Positions 1 to 11,515 of a stretch of 64,000 nt of DNA are shown in pieces. The translations under genes were made by a program, and so were the position numbers. This DNA is from Allolobophora icterica (lineage: Eukaryota > Annelida > Clitellata > Crassiclitellata > Lumbricidae). The DNA is taken from NCBI GenBank assembly GCA_963556255.1, contig OY744606.1, forward strand, positions 68,182,125-68,246,124. The letters are read 5' to 3'. The notes below the pieces were generated by a model. The model saw nothing but the letters and a program-made list of their open reading frames with translations. It was not told the origin of the DNA and did no database searches. How positions within the stretch are numbered: position 1 is the stretch's first letter; every line of letters begins with the position of its first letter.

Positions 1-179
1 AGAAAATTCTGAGCGAATTGAAAGGCATTTGGAATAGCATTTTGTAAATACGAATTCGGAATTCTCTGGAGTCTGCATTAAAAGTTAATTTGCTTGAATA
101 AAATAAAAGACTCACGTTTTCATTAACATATAGACTCGACAATTTTTTTGTAAGGAAAAGAAGTCTTGGCCTGAATGTG

Positions 180-352
180 ATTTATTTTGGTCTTGTCTCG
201 GTCTTGGTCTTGAGGTTCAAGGTCTTGGTCTTGGTCTTGGTCTCGAGGTTCAAAGTCTTGGTCTTGGTCTCGCTCGAGGTTCAAAGTCTTGGTCTTGGTC
301 TCGAGGTTTAAAGTCTTGGTCGTGGTCTTGGTCTTGAGGTTTAAGGTCTTGA
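180..352. repeat. GGTCTTG-rich minisatellite
   Basis: Imperfect tandem repeat built on GGTCTTG and GGTCTCG with interspersed GAGGTTCAAAG blocks. No coding content is apparent. Confidence 0.8.
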
Positions 353-364
353 CAACAAGACTGT

Positions 365-530
365 CGATATCTGGTGATCCAAATCAATGTTTTCTGTTAG
401 TGTTAGTTAGGTTGCTAAATTTTTCTATTAAGAATGAGCTTATCGCGACTATTGGCTGGAGGTAAGCGCGAAAGCGAAGTGTGACAGTATTTTTATATGA
501 TGACAAAACGAGTAAGAGTTCGTGTTTAGT
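365..530. repeat. Duplicated segment shared with 56850-57010
   Basis: This stretch (shared strings include GGTTGCTAAATTTTTC and GATGACAAAACGAGTAAGAG) recurs in the same orientation near 56850-57010. Both copies lie downstream of receptor tail exons (3998 and 58453), so I read it as part of the tandem gene duplication. Confidence 0.7.
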
Positions 531-1180
531 GAAAGTTGGATCAGACGTTAACAATAATCACGTGGACTGCAGTTTGTTGGCAAGAATTCGAGTAATCCGA
601 AGGTAAATATATTAAATAATATTAATCGCAGTTGCTATGCACGAAGTTTGCTAAAGTTCCTGTGCTACATATTTATCAGCGGGGTCTGTGCTTTTTACTC
701 GGATTCCATACAGAGCCAGGTTACCAAATAGGCCTACATAGAAGATATATGTACACTAACACCGTTCCAGGATGCACTGACATTTTGGGCCAATCGGCGA
801 TCATCATAATAGGGGCCTACACTGTTAGCACCTCTGGCGAAAGAATTACAGTAATTGCTGCGCCAGCATCACAGACCTATATGGAGAAAATTTCCTCCCT
901 GTGTGTCCTCTTGACTGCCGGACGCAGAAAAAGACAGCCAGAACCTGGAGATTAGGGTTTTGTGAAACTTACTAAACAACTTGTGAAGTTATTCATGAGT
1001 TACTGGTTATTGTTGTAACTGCAACGTTACTTATCGATTTATAACACATTAAACATTGCAAACAATGACAGAACAGTGCTTCTACTAGTTTACATCTGAC
1101 AACACAGACTATATAATCAGTTGTACGTCCATGTTGTTGTCTATCAATGCAACTATATCTATGTAGAAACTGAAACTGAA
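531..1180. other. Non-coding stretch, nothing recognised
   Basis: A plus-strand open frame of about 107 codons lies at 632-955. It has no recognisable domain, no good start context and no supporting splice sites, so I do not call it a gene. Confidence 0.4.
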
Positions 1181-1345
1181 AATTTCCAGTAACTGAAATG
1201 AGAACGAAAATTATTTCAGAACTGAAATTATAATAAAAACTGAAATTATTTGAAAACGGAAAATTGAACTGAAATAGAAATTACGAGCCCAAAATTGAAT
1301 AAAAACTGAAACTGAAATTATTTTCACAACTGAAATATCACTGAT
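1160..1345. repeat. Degenerate GAAACTGAAA-type repeat
   Basis: Short imperfect copies of ACTGAAA/GAAACTG recur through this stretch. A similar degenerate repeat is at 56570-56750, again downstream of gene B, which supports common descent of the two regions. Confidence 0.55.
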
Positions 1346-1445
1346 TGTAGGCTACTACAATGACCCTAGTTTAATTATCTTATATTAAATAATTCAAATT
1401 GGAAGAACTGACTGACTCTTTGTATAGCTATTATAGCCTATTGTT

Positions 1446-2830
1446 ACACCTAAAGCCAGCAATACCGTGATCACCCGATAACCAAAATTATTATTTACTA
1501 ACATATTTAACGTAAACTGTATGCAATATTTTACAGTTCTGTGTGCAAGTAAATAAGAAAAGAGAGATAAAATATGAGCACACAGGCCTACAATATCGTG
1601 GTCCCTCAAGTTGGGGTAGAGTAAAGTGAGTTGAGCTAGCCTAGCTCGTGACAATTAATGGTCGGAACTAACATAATTATTTACTACAGTTTTTTCTATT
1701 CTATAGGACTTCGTGGGTTGCGTAATCCCGCCTCAGATGTTCATCAGGCAGTTTAGACAGATAAACTACGACAGGGATGACATCAACATGTGACTACATT
1801 AATATGTAACAGGAAATAAACTAAACCGAATAAATTAACTGATTTAGCTGAGCTCAACTGTAGAGCACCAGCCAGCCTGAACAGAGATCCACGTCTGATT
1901 ATGCGACTTCTTCCTATGCACGTGATCAATGGGTTTCCTGAAAATTTGGGGTAAATTTAAGCTTGATGAGAACTCATCGACTTCCTCTTTGCTTTGCTGC
2001 TCATCCTGTGTTTTTCCTGCTCCCAAATTCCTTGTTTTTTGTTCCGTTTTATCTTCCTCGTTGACTCACTCCAACGCCCACCCCTTTACCTCCGCTATCC
2101 ATCTTATTCCTTGTTTCCCTTCATTCAATTTGCTATAGGTCCTACCAGTCCTCTCACATTCTTAGCTTTTATAGAAACATACTAATTCCATTTAATCTCA
2201 ATCAGAATCTGTGTTCTACGTGCAACTCAATCATCGAGTTGTCTGTATGACCATCCGTCCTTGCTTCTGCCTGCACGTCTGTCTGTGTGTCTGTAGGTAT
2301 GCACGTATATATGTATGTATGCATCTTAACAGTCGTAAAGCTTCTATCAAGAACTGTTAATAGGCTGTATACAAATGTTCACATAAAATTTAATAGACCT
2401 GGAAAGGGAAACGACATATTTTGCGATACATTCGGCGCCTTGTAGATACGAGAACGGTCACAATTCGTCTGTAATGTTGTGTGTGAGTGGTGTGTAACTG
2501 CTTATGTACGTGCGTAGTTGTGGAGGTCTACCTATGCCAAAGCGAGCTTACAATCTATAAGGAATTACACACTCAACATCCTCAAACTGTAATTACACAA
2601 AGCGATCAATTAAGTGTTTTGTGCTCTTTCTCAGCCTCGAGGATGTTGACACTTTCTCTGAAGGTTCTCTGTACACTGTAATACATGGCAACTTCATCAT
2701 CAATTACATGTATAAAGTCGGGTGGAAAACGGAATCATATATGCGTCAGACCGCGTCACAGGTACTCTTCTATGTAATAAATATCAGTTTTTAAAGTGTG
2801 TACATACTATACATGTAGAGCCTGCATTGG
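1446..2830. other. Non-coding stretch with pyrimidine-rich and TATG tracts
   Basis: A CT-rich segment (about 1975-2160) and a short TGTATG-rich run (about 2285-2325) are visible. The open frames here are short and overlap on both strands. No gene, element ends or RNA gene was recognised. Confidence 0.4.
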
Positions 2831-3997
2831 CATATCAGGTAACTGGCAAGGGGCAATCTGGGCCGTATGTCAAACTCTTAGAGGCCAAAATTATCATCAA
2901 ATAATTAGTTTGACACGAAAATAACAGAAAACATCCCAACAAATTGCTTAATAAAGGCCTTAACACTTGCTTATCTCGTTTTTCAAACATTCTACTGGTA
3001 CAATCAACGTAGGAACCGACAAGAAACATCGTCCTCCAAAACTCAAATGATGCAATTTCAACAGAAAATAAGTTCAATTCTATAACAGTTACTCCCAAAC
3101 CACCAGTTTTGGAATATCTACGCCGTAAATTACACCGTTGCTTTGCACACATTTTGATACGATTGCATTCTAGGCTTTTCTTAAAATTAGAGCTTTTGTG
3201 AAAGGAAGCCAACAAGTTAGAGTTCCAATTATTCACGATTAACAGTTGCTGCAGCATTCAGGTTAATACTGGTCAACGCCTGATCAACATGTTTTAAGGA
3301 AAATATGATGGATATTGAAGTAAAATAATTGGGCCTTCATTAGTGAATTTTAAAAACAGATATTTTGTAAGTTTTTAATCCTGAGCATTAGATAGAAATG
3401 TAGTTTGACTTTTAGAAAGGTATTTTTGTAATTGAATATGTTAATATTAATTCGTAGATACACTGCAGACGGCAGGAGTTCATCCAGGATGAAAATCTAG
3501 AAACAATTGTTGTGGAGGAAGTCCTGAGACATAACACAACACCTTGGAAGAATAAACCTATGACGTAGATATGAGTTGTCCATGGTACCAACTACCAAAT
3601 TAACATTGAGCCACAAAATTCTGTGTTTTACTTCTATAAATCAAGGTTACTTACTTATTTTTTAATTATCACATAAAAACATGTTCTCAAAGGAATTATA
3701 TCCTTTTGCACAAAACATCATAAACAAGGAAAATCGACAAATATCGAGTAATGTCAATTTCAGAAATAAAGCAACTAACTGAGGTTCGAAAGAAAACGGC
3801 CATAGTCATAAGATGTCACTGTGGCAAATTCTGTTCATCGATAACTGAGCGCATCAGATAAGTACGTCTATTGGTAGAGGCGCTAGATAAATTTATGCCG
3901 AACCATATACATTCAACAAAGCTACCGTCGCGTCTGGAACAGCGCTTAGGCGTCTGGAATATTGCAGAGCGTTGCATCATATTTCATTGAAAGTAGG
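2830..3997. repeat. Segmental duplication matching 8870-9887
   Basis: Blocks such as CTCATCTTTCAAACATTCTA-like sequence and the stretch ending at the tail exon align co-linearly with 8870-9887 and, in part, with 57960-58450. It is the region downstream of a receptor tail exon copy. Confidence 0.75.
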
Positions 3998-4102
3998 TTA
4001 AAGGTAATCGTCATTAGCCGTTAGATCCACATAGCCACCATCGGGAGATTCAAGAGCTGCAGTCGACGCAGACGTCGTCGTGGCTTATATTATGCAATCA
4101 TC
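3998..4102 (-). pseudogene. Third copy of receptor tail exon, truncated
   Basis: The minus strand reads a segment containing ESPDGGYVDLTANDDYL and then a stop codon at 3998-4000. It is clearly homologous to the last coding exon of gene A (ESPDGSYLDLTANDHYV, 9888-10074) and to gene B (GGYLNPTANDDYLKP). Upstream of about 4102 the homology ends abruptly in an unrelated repeat that also occurs at 5316-5395, so the 5' half of the exon and its splice acceptor are missing. No membrane or propeller exon is found next to it. I read it as a broken third paralogue. It stops at the same codon as gene A, whereas gene B reads on. Confidence 0.75.
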
Positions 4103-4175
4103 TTGATTAGGCGCAATGCAAAGTCATTACAATTAAATAACTTCAACTCTGAGTTTTTAACATTCGTCGTATTTC
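4103..4175. repeat. Direct repeat, copy 1 (copy 2 at 5316-5395)
   Basis: TTGATTAGGCGCAATGCAAA and the following AT-rich sequence up to ATTCGTCGTATTT recur at 5316-5395 with few changes. It abuts the truncated tail exon. Confidence 0.75.
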
Positions 4176-4176
4176 T

Positions 4177-4227
4177 CAAGAAAAGAGCGAAAAAGTACTA
4201 CCTGAGTACTTTTTCGCTCTTTTCTTG
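4177..4227. repeat. Perfect 23-bp inverted repeat with 5-nt loop
   Basis: The left arm 4177-4199 is exactly complementary to the right arm 4205-4227, with ACCTG-type spacer bases at 4200-4204. The arm core is GAAAAGAGCGAAAAAGTAC. It is the longest perfect small hairpin I noticed in the window. Confidence 0.9.
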
Positions 4228-5315
4228 GTAAATTGGCCGCAGACATAGCAAATTGCGTCTGTCGGATGCTTGCAGCCTCATGATGCCATCTCAGATATGT
4301 ACCCAGTTAGGTAGATAGAACTAAACTGAACTGGTGGGCTTAAGGCCACTGTATTTACACTGTTATTTATATTTCTGGAAAGTTGTAGAAGGTTCTCTGA
4401 GTTGTAGAATATTCTCGAAAGTTCTAGAAAGTTTCAGCAGTTACTCGCACTTAATTCATCTGTAGTATTCTGGAAAAAATGTAAATTTAAGAAATTTTCA
4501 GGTCACAAAAACAAAGTTTGTGGAGAATAGTAGCCATTTTCTATACTTTACGGCATAAGCTATTAGGAAATAACACTTACTACCCAGGAACAAAAATTAA
4601 AAATTGTTACGCGGTGTAATTTTTTCTGGTATTGCCCTCCGATGTTTTTACTTATTTAATTGCTAAGAAACGTGAGCACGATAACATTTTGAAAATGATA
4701 ATTATGCTAATTTGGGCAAACTTTGTTGCAAACGAGTCTGCTTGAGTAAAGTATCAACTGTATCATGAATAAGTTAAGGCAGGGAAAAGGTCTGTAACTC
4801 CCAGTTTGTGCAAACCATTGTGTAACAGGTGAGTACAATGCATATTCAAATCGGCAAGGTAGTTTGGTCCTGGGCCATCAATACTTGAATTTTGGTTCGA
4901 ATCATTTCTAATTGTGCAAATATGCTTAGGACACTTAGTCACTTTCATAGTGTCTTCAGGGAATTTCCTATGCCTAGATGACTGTAGAGTTCACAGAGAA
5001 CGAAAGATTTCTTTACTCGTACAAGAAACTAATAAGGGTCTAACCCAAATTTTCTTAGCCTCACTACTGAAGATCCTTTCGATCTGCTGTGCAAGATGAC
5101 CTGGTTTTCCGGCTGATCCGTCGATCAGAATTTTACTGTGCAGTGCAGAATCTTCGCTGAGGTCGGTCTATCTTCTCGAAATAAACATGTCTGTCAACCT
5201 GCGACATGGTCTTGGTCCTTCGTCTTCTTTAATTCTATTCCGTCAGCACTTGATACGCATTCTGCTCATCGTGTTTATATACCTCGTTACGTCGGTAGTG
5301 CCATGGAGGAGTTTC
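4228..5315. other. Non-coding stretch, nothing recognised
   Basis: AT-rich sequence with only short open frames. I found no domain, splice-supported exon or element ends. Confidence 0.4.
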
Positions 5316-5395
5316 TCTTGATTAGGCGCAATGCAAAGTCTTCATTACAATTAAATAATTTCAACTCTGAATTTCTAACATTCGTCGTATTTTTC
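5316..5395. repeat. Direct repeat, copy 2 (copy 1 at 4103-4175)
   Basis: About 80 bp nearly identical to 4103-4175, including the ATTCGTCGTATTT end. Confidence 0.75.
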
Positions 5396-5629
5396 TAAAA
5401 GTGTCCGATCGCTTAAGATCTCCTCCCGTAATTATGGATAACAGTCAGACTCTTTCGCTATAAAAAATATTTCTATTTGATTGCTTGTTACTGAGATAGA
5501 AACAAGTTCCTAAGTTGATAATTTCACAGATGGTAACAATGACCGATTGTAAATTATACATTTTTTCTATTCTGCTCTGGAGTCAGAATCCGATGTGTGC
5601 TGGGAAAGTGACAAAATTACTTTTGAGTC

Positions 5630-6215
5630 ATATTACCCGTAATGAACATCGTCATAATTTTGTCTGTGCGGTCTGCTCAGTCGCTTGTGTCATTTCGTTC
5701 TCAGCTTAAAACTCACCTCTTTCAAACTGCTTATCCACTATAGGCTGCCTCTGTCTTACCGACTGCTCTTCTGGATATTGACCTGATAATATCTTGGCTT
5801 TGGTGCACCATCGATTGACGCATTATGCATTATACACCGGCGCAATAGAAGTTACCAATTACAATGCTATCGTATTATTTGGGCTTCAGACGGACGATTC
5901 CAAAGACCGCACCAGACTTACGAAACGTTTGATTAAAAGTTCTTGCTTGTAAGTATTTTGCCTACATTAGTGTCTGACTCTTGCAGGCATTACGTAGAGA
6001 ACACACACATTTGCATCACACTGGCTAACAGACTGTTTGAAGGTAATTAATCTGTATGTTAAACTGTAAATACGATAAAATTCCGTGTGAGTAAAAAGAA
6101 GTTGGGTTCCTAGTTTACTTTTATAAACTAATGTTCTGTTTACCATGACCACACGTAGAATCCGGCATGACATGAAGTGTAAATTTGAGTTTCCTAATAT
6201 CGCTATCACGAACAC
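5630..6215. repeat. Duplicated segment shared with 53190-53600
   Basis: TTACCCGTAATGAACATCGT and several blocks down to the GTTCTGTTTACCA/AGAATCCGGC region match 53190-53600 in order. The copy here is longer because of a LINE tail between 5660 and 5870. Confidence 0.7.
5660..5872 (+). mobile_element. LINE 3'-end fragment (insertion in duplicated segment)
   Basis: The plus strand encodes FRSQLKTHLFQTAY, the typical last residues of L2/CR1-type reverse transcriptase ORFs. It is absent from the otherwise matching segment at 53215-53240, so it is probably a short 5'-truncated LINE insertion. Its exact edges are uncertain. Confidence 0.5.
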
Positions 6216-7208
6216 AATCATATTGATACTCGTCATGCGGCCTGTGCAAACTTGTGAACCTAACAGAAAGGTGTATGATGTGGTTAACATTTATTGCTCT
6301 AACGTAAGTTATACGGACTCGTTCCATTTGGGTCGTTGCTTAGATATCCACAAAAATTTTTATAATTACGAAGCATTAACTCTACATATGACACTCTGTG
6401 ATAATGTCGATGTACTACACGCTTACGTCTAATTAAAATACGAGTTGTGCTGTGTTATGCTAAGATTTAGTTGCATAGGTTGTAGATGATTTAGTAACTT
6501 AAGTGAATTAATTAGGCTAGTCACCAGGATCTAAAAAGCCAGCATCATAATGAATAAAACATTCAGATAGGGGTAGTGATAGACGATTCGCCGTGCTTGA
6601 TTATTATATGAAAAGCAGGGAACTATGCCTGAATCATTCAATTTAATACGGTCGGCAAAAAATCGTCTGCTTAGATGTCCGCCGTTTGCTGCCTATGGAG
6701 ATGAAAGCTGAACAGATTTTCAGCTGGAGTTTTGAATGGGTGAGCGTGGATCGCCACTAAAGAGCAGTTTACTTTTATCCACTCCTGATCAATTGACTTA
6801 AAAGAGTTCATGTTGAGTGGGATCAGTCGATATCGCAGGCTTGAGAAAATGAAAACGCAACGTTTAGGAGTATTCGAACTTTCGTATAGCAGCGAGCTGA
6901 AAAGTTAATGGCAACCGAAGCGTATTTTACCTTCAGCGGGAGTCGGATGATTGGTTTTAAAGTTATGAGGAGTATTGTTTCAACGAGTTAAGTTTATTTG
7001 AAACTGTATTCAACGCAAGGACGTTCAAAAGTTCAGAGGAAATCATCTACTCATCGGTCGAACTTTGCTCCAAGAACAGTGGAAAGTTCAAAGAGATTCG
7101 ATCAAGAAACAGTGAAAATCCACAAATCGGAGGCGATGGAGCGAGAGCCTTCATGAGGGGAGTGTGTCAAGTTCGAATAGCAGCAAAGACGAAAGAAAAT
7201 CAGAAGTG
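6216..7208. other. Non-coding stretch, nothing recognised
   Basis: No convincing coding region, inverted repeats or RNA gene. Short frames here lie opposite one another and have no recognisable domain. Confidence 0.4.
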
Positions 7209-7930
7209 GGAGGTTGGTTAAGTTCATAAAGTAGAGCATTTTAATTAAATTATGGTTAGCTAGAATAAGAATAAATCAAATAGCCCTTACTGTTAACATC
7301 TTGACATTTCATGCAATGATTGTGTGATTGTACAGCGACATTATTTTAATGCTTATATATCAAATAATTCAAATTGAAAGAACTGACTGACATTCTTTGT
7401 ATGTCTATTATAACCTTTTGCTACACCGATAATGGAGGCGATTGTCTTAACGTAGCGGGCGTAAGAACGAACGCCAAGGGTAGGCGCCGCAACGATGAGA
7501 ACTGAAGAAAAAGGTTTCGTTTGGAGCAACAAAGGAAGACAACAGGCGAAGGTCTGGACGCTAACAGACAACGAGAACGTTCTGAGCTTTGGTTCGACTG
7601 TAGCTTGCAAGCATTCCGATGGCATTCAGCGGAACTGTTAAGAAAAGTCCATGCACCTCGTTGAACAAGTATCAGAACCTCTAAGGAAACTGGCGCTTCG
7701 ACGTCATATTTAATGCCAATTATATCTTTACTGTTGGCGCACTTCACCAGCATAAGGTTTTAAACCTTTGGTTTTGAATATAATTTTTTCTTTGTTTTAC
7801 ATGTGCCTTTTGTCTTGTGCTGCCGTTAACCCCATTCTTAAATTAAACAGATTTTATAGTTCTCGAAGTTTAGGAATCTTTGGTTTCATATGAACATTAC
7901 AGAAAACTTTCCTATAAATTGTTTTGCATT
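7209..7930. repeat. Tandem duplication, copy 1 (copy 2 at 8281-8900)
   Basis: The two copies are about 1 kb apart and near-identical over long stretches, for example AATTCAAATTGAAAGAACTG and GATGAGAACTGAAGAAAAAG. A shorter related piece is at 1380-1445 and another at 56460-56560. The open frames inside look coincidental. Confidence 0.8.
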
Positions 7931-8033
7931 TAGTGGTCTTTACACCTGTTAATCTCGTCTTCAAACATTCTACTGGTGAAGTCATCGTCGAAGCCGACAG
8001 GAAACATCATCTTCTACGACTGAAATTATGATC

Positions 8034-8280
8034 GTAATCGTAATCTCCGAACTTCTAAAGCGCAACTCGAAGGCCAAGCGCAGGGCACCAGCCTATTCAT
8101 GAGCGCTAAGTCTAATCAGAGGGGGTTTCCAGAGAGTAGTCCAAATGAGATCCGAGTCCGGTTTCCAGAAGGCCAAACCAAATCAGAGGGGGTTTCCAGG
8201 GAGTAGTCCAAAAGAGGTCCAAGTACGAATTCCAGGGTACCAGATCAGGAGAGGCAGAGCAGCTGTCAAGGCGGGTGTCG
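8034..8280 (-). mobile_element. LINE 3' tail, minus orientation, GATTACG family
   Basis: Read on the minus strand the segment ends in a short GATTACGATTACGA tail. It matches 38130-38400, the 3' end of the 2A-bearing LINE. It is a 5'-truncated copy between the two tandem duplicates. Confidence 0.75.
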
Positions 8281-8900
8281 TTTAGCTAGAATAAATCAAA
8301 TAGCACTTACTGTCTTGACATTTCATATTGTGTGATTGTGCAGTGACATTATTTTAATTCTTATATATCAAATAATTCAAATTGAAAGAACTGACTGACA
8401 TTCTTTGTATATCTATTATAGCTTTTTGCTACACCGATAATGGAGGCGATTGTCTTAAAGTAGCGGGCGTTAGAACGAACGCCAAGGGTAGGCGCCGCAA
8501 CGATGAGAACTGAAGAAAAAGGTTTCATTTGAAGCAACAAAGGAAGACAACAGGCGAAGGTCTGGACGCTAACAGACAACGAGAACGTTCTGAGCGTTGG
8601 TTCGGCTGTGGCTTGCAAGCATTCAGATGGCATTCAGCGGAACTGTTTAGAAAAAGTCCATGCACTTCGATGAACAAGTATCAGAACCTCTTAGGAAGCT
8701 GGCGCTTCGACGTTACTTAATATAATATTTAATGCTAATTATATTTGTACTGCTGTGCACTCAATCAGCACAAAGTTTTAGACCTTTGGTTTTGAATATT
8801 ATTTCTTTTCTGTTTTACATGTGCCTTTTAACATGTGCTCTTAAATTACTCAGATTTTATATTAGTTTCATATGAACATTACAGAAAACTGGTTTGCATT
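8281..8900. repeat. Tandem duplication, copy 2
   Basis: Copy of 7209-7930 with a few substitutions and short indels. Confidence 0.8.
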
Positions 8901-9887
8901 TAGTGGCTTTTACACCTGCTAATCTCATCTTTCAAACATTCTACTGGTGAAACCACCGTAGAATCCGACAAGAAACGCCATGTTCCAGAACTGAAATGAT
9001 GATATTTCCATAACAGAAAATAAATGCAATTCCACAATTCCCAAAAACCAACTTTTGTGGAATATCAACGCCATAAATCAAGCTGTTGCTTTATATACAT
9101 TAAGATATGATGGCATGCTAAATATTTGTTTAACTAGAGCTTTTATGAAAGGTAGCCAACTAATTCCAATTCTATTCAAGGTTAGCAATTGTTGGAGCAT
9201 TCAAATTGATACTAGTCGACGGTTGATCAACAGGTCTTGCGGAAACTATGACAGATATCGCTGTAAAATAGTTTTGCCTTTCATGTGTCAATTTTTACAC
9301 ATAGATCTTAGAATGTAAGATCTTATAATATCGTATAAAAAGAAGCCAAACTATATCTCTATCTGATGCTTAGATATATTATATCTTTGATTTTAAGCAT
9401 TAGATAGAAATACAGTTAGATGAATAAACCTATGACTTGGATAAGATTTGCTCAAGTAAATATCAAACACTAAATCTAACATTAAACAACGAAATTCATT
9501 ACGTACTTCTAAAAATCAAGGTTACTTAGTACTTACTTATTTTTTATTCATTTTCACATAAAAAAACATGCTCGCCAATGAATAATGTCTTTGTGTCCAA
9601 ACCATTATAGTCAAAGAAAGTGGACAAATATCGAGCAATGTCAAGTTCGGTAAGACGAATCCAACTAAATGATGTTCGGGAAAAAAACGGTCATAGTTAT
9701 AAGATATCACTCTGGAAAATTACGTTCATCGATAACTAAGCGCATCAGATAAGTACGTCTCTTGGGAGAGGCGCTAAAGAAAATTCTGCGTACCATATAC
9801 ATTCAACAAAGCTGCCGTCGCGTTTCGAACAGTGGTTTGGCGTCAGGAATATTTTAGAGCATTGCATCATATTTGATTGAAAGTAGG
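8870..9887 (-). other. Gene A 3' flank / probable 3' UTR
   Basis: Sequence downstream of the gene A stop codon at 9888. It aligns with the flank of the truncated third copy (2830-3997) and in part with that of gene B. How much of it is transcribed cannot be seen. Confidence 0.5.
9543..9548 (-). promoter_or_regulatory. Candidate polyadenylation signal AATAAA for gene A
   Basis: AATAAA on the minus strand about 340 nt after the stop codon. In AT-rich DNA this hexamer is expected by chance, so it is only a candidate. Confidence 0.3.
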
Positions 9888-10074
9888 TTAAACGTAATGG
9901 TCATTTGCCGTTAGATCCAGATAGCTACCATCGGGAGACTCTTGAGCTGCTGCCGACGCCGATTTCGTCGCGTAATCGTAGGTACTGGACGACTGGATTC
10001 CACTGGATGTGGTGTGGCTGGCCAGTGTTTGTCCAGCCAGCATCCTGTAATGATGGCCACCATCGGCGCGAGCT
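9888..10074 (-). CDS. Gene A exon 9: C-terminal cytoplasmic tail
   Basis: The acceptor TTTGACAG precedes a one-base phase, and the exon runs to TAA at 9888-9890. Residues 370-431 include TYDYATKSA and GSYLDLTANDHYV, tyrosines in contexts that could be phosphorylated or serve as YxxL-type sorting signals; this is inference. The exon is homologous to gene B 58453-58738 and the truncated copy at 3998. Compared with gene B it ends early: where gene B has AAA after DDYL, gene A and the third copy have a stop, so the last three tyrosine motifs are missing. The exon start resembles that of exon 8 (both begin ARA/ARV after the shared arginine). Confidence 0.85.
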
Positions 10075-10353
10075 CTGTCAAATATTGCAAGCCCAACATC
10101 TAACTCATTAACGCACACGATATAGGGGTTGTTTAGCTGGTGCGTCTACCGCATTTATAACTAGTACTGTTATATCGTGTTCAGCGACTGAATGGTCCTT
10201 TGGGAATTCAACCTGGCACTAAGTCTGACCCAAGTGCCTGTTTTTCGACTGAGTTGAGTGCTGTAAAATAGAGTTTTTGCAATAAAGGCACTTGAGCCAC
10301 TCAGCGTAAAGTAGGAAATTCATGTCGGCTGTCATCTGGTTAAAATACACCGT

Positions 10354-10889
10354 GACTATAATATCCACCGTAGCGGCTATTAGACAGAACATAACCTCCT
10401 AGTGTTAGTGATGAAAATAGCCTGCAACAGATACGCTAGATAGCGTGCCAGTACTGCGAAAGGCAAGAACTAGATTTAACTAGCATAAGTTCAATAGATG
10501 TCGTAAAGTTCCTATTTAATGCAAGGAGTAAATTAATCAATGTCATTTGTCAATGACATCAACTAATAGACATAAAGGGCGACAATATAGCTAAAATGTT
10601 CAGAAAATGCAAGGTAATAATATGGATAAGGCTTAATAATGTATTTCCAGAATACTGAAATAATAATCTAGCAAGTTATGTTGATTAGAGTAGTAATGGT
10701 TTAGCCTTTGGGTAGTATATTATAAAGCAATAGTTTTTGAATTATTATGATAGTGTTCAATATTTTAGACATGGATGATGGTCAAGAAGATAGTATGACC
10801 AGTCAAATACTACGATGGTCCAGACTTACTCGAATGACTGGGTAACAACTGAATTCTATCTAATAGCCGCTACGGTGTATATTATAGTC
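10354..10889. mobile_element. MITE with about 36-bp terminal inverted repeats
   Basis: The left end (GACTATAATATCCACCG, TAGCGGCTATTAGA) and the right end are reverse complements with about three mismatches. The interior has no coding region. The target duplication is not clear, perhaps GT or TA. It lies in intron 8 of gene A. The superfamily cannot be decided. Confidence 0.75.
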
Positions 10890-11134
10890 GTGTGTGGTCA
10901 GACGTTTGATGATTGTAAGCTAATACCTTCTTTATGCGCGCTTATATTCAACTGAGTGTCAGTAGGCCTAATGCTCGTTCTAATCATCATGAATCTTATT
11001 CATTTTCGTATTGGCTAAGTAAACTGCTAGCAAAACAATACCGTTTTATAAAATAGCCAAAGGCGTTTAACACGACATCGACGATGAGCTAAACGAACGT
11101 TATAGCCTGTTTAAATAAACTAACATAAAATTTT

Positions 11135-11186
11135 GACTCCGTATAGCACACACAAACACACACATACACACACAAGCACACACATT
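11135..11186. repeat. Short (CA)n-rich tract
   Basis: Imperfect ACACAC repeats in intron 8 of gene A. Confidence 0.7.
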
Positions 11187-11515
11187 CTCTTCTTTCGGTG
11201 CTCTGCATAAGGCAGGTTCGAACATCCGACGTCGCCACTCCTCCCGATGCTGGGCCTCTGCCTTGAGCCTCCCGAATCCATCTTCCATCACCCAGTCCAA
11301 AATCATCTGTTTTGGTCTTCCTCTTGTTCTCTCCCCCTTCATTTTTCCCTGCATGACAGTTATTAGTAGGGAACCCCTCTCAGTGTGAAACATACACTTA
11401 AATAAATCATACGTATGAATGAACAGAGCAGAATTATCGCTGAGCATTTAAAATATTAAACGTATTGGATACCATCAGAAGATTGTTTAAGACTTTTGTT
11501 CAATGGACTTTTTAC

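Noticed and set aside
632..955. 107-residue plus-strand frame
   Set aside because: No recognisable domain, no splice context and no conservation in the duplicated downstream regions of the other copies.
7353..8633. Two nearly identical 90-residue minus-strand frames
   Set aside because: They are in a tandem non-coding duplication; the related piece at 1394-1654 shares only the terminal part, there is no domain, and similarity extends equally outside the frames.
11100..11447. 115-residue minus-strand frame resembling the RRRM-type end of a LINE protein (TRGRPKQMILDWV)
   Set aside because: The GRPKQ...DW pattern may be a tiny LINE remnant, but only about 20 residues are suggestive and the rest is (CA)n-derived, so no feature is called.
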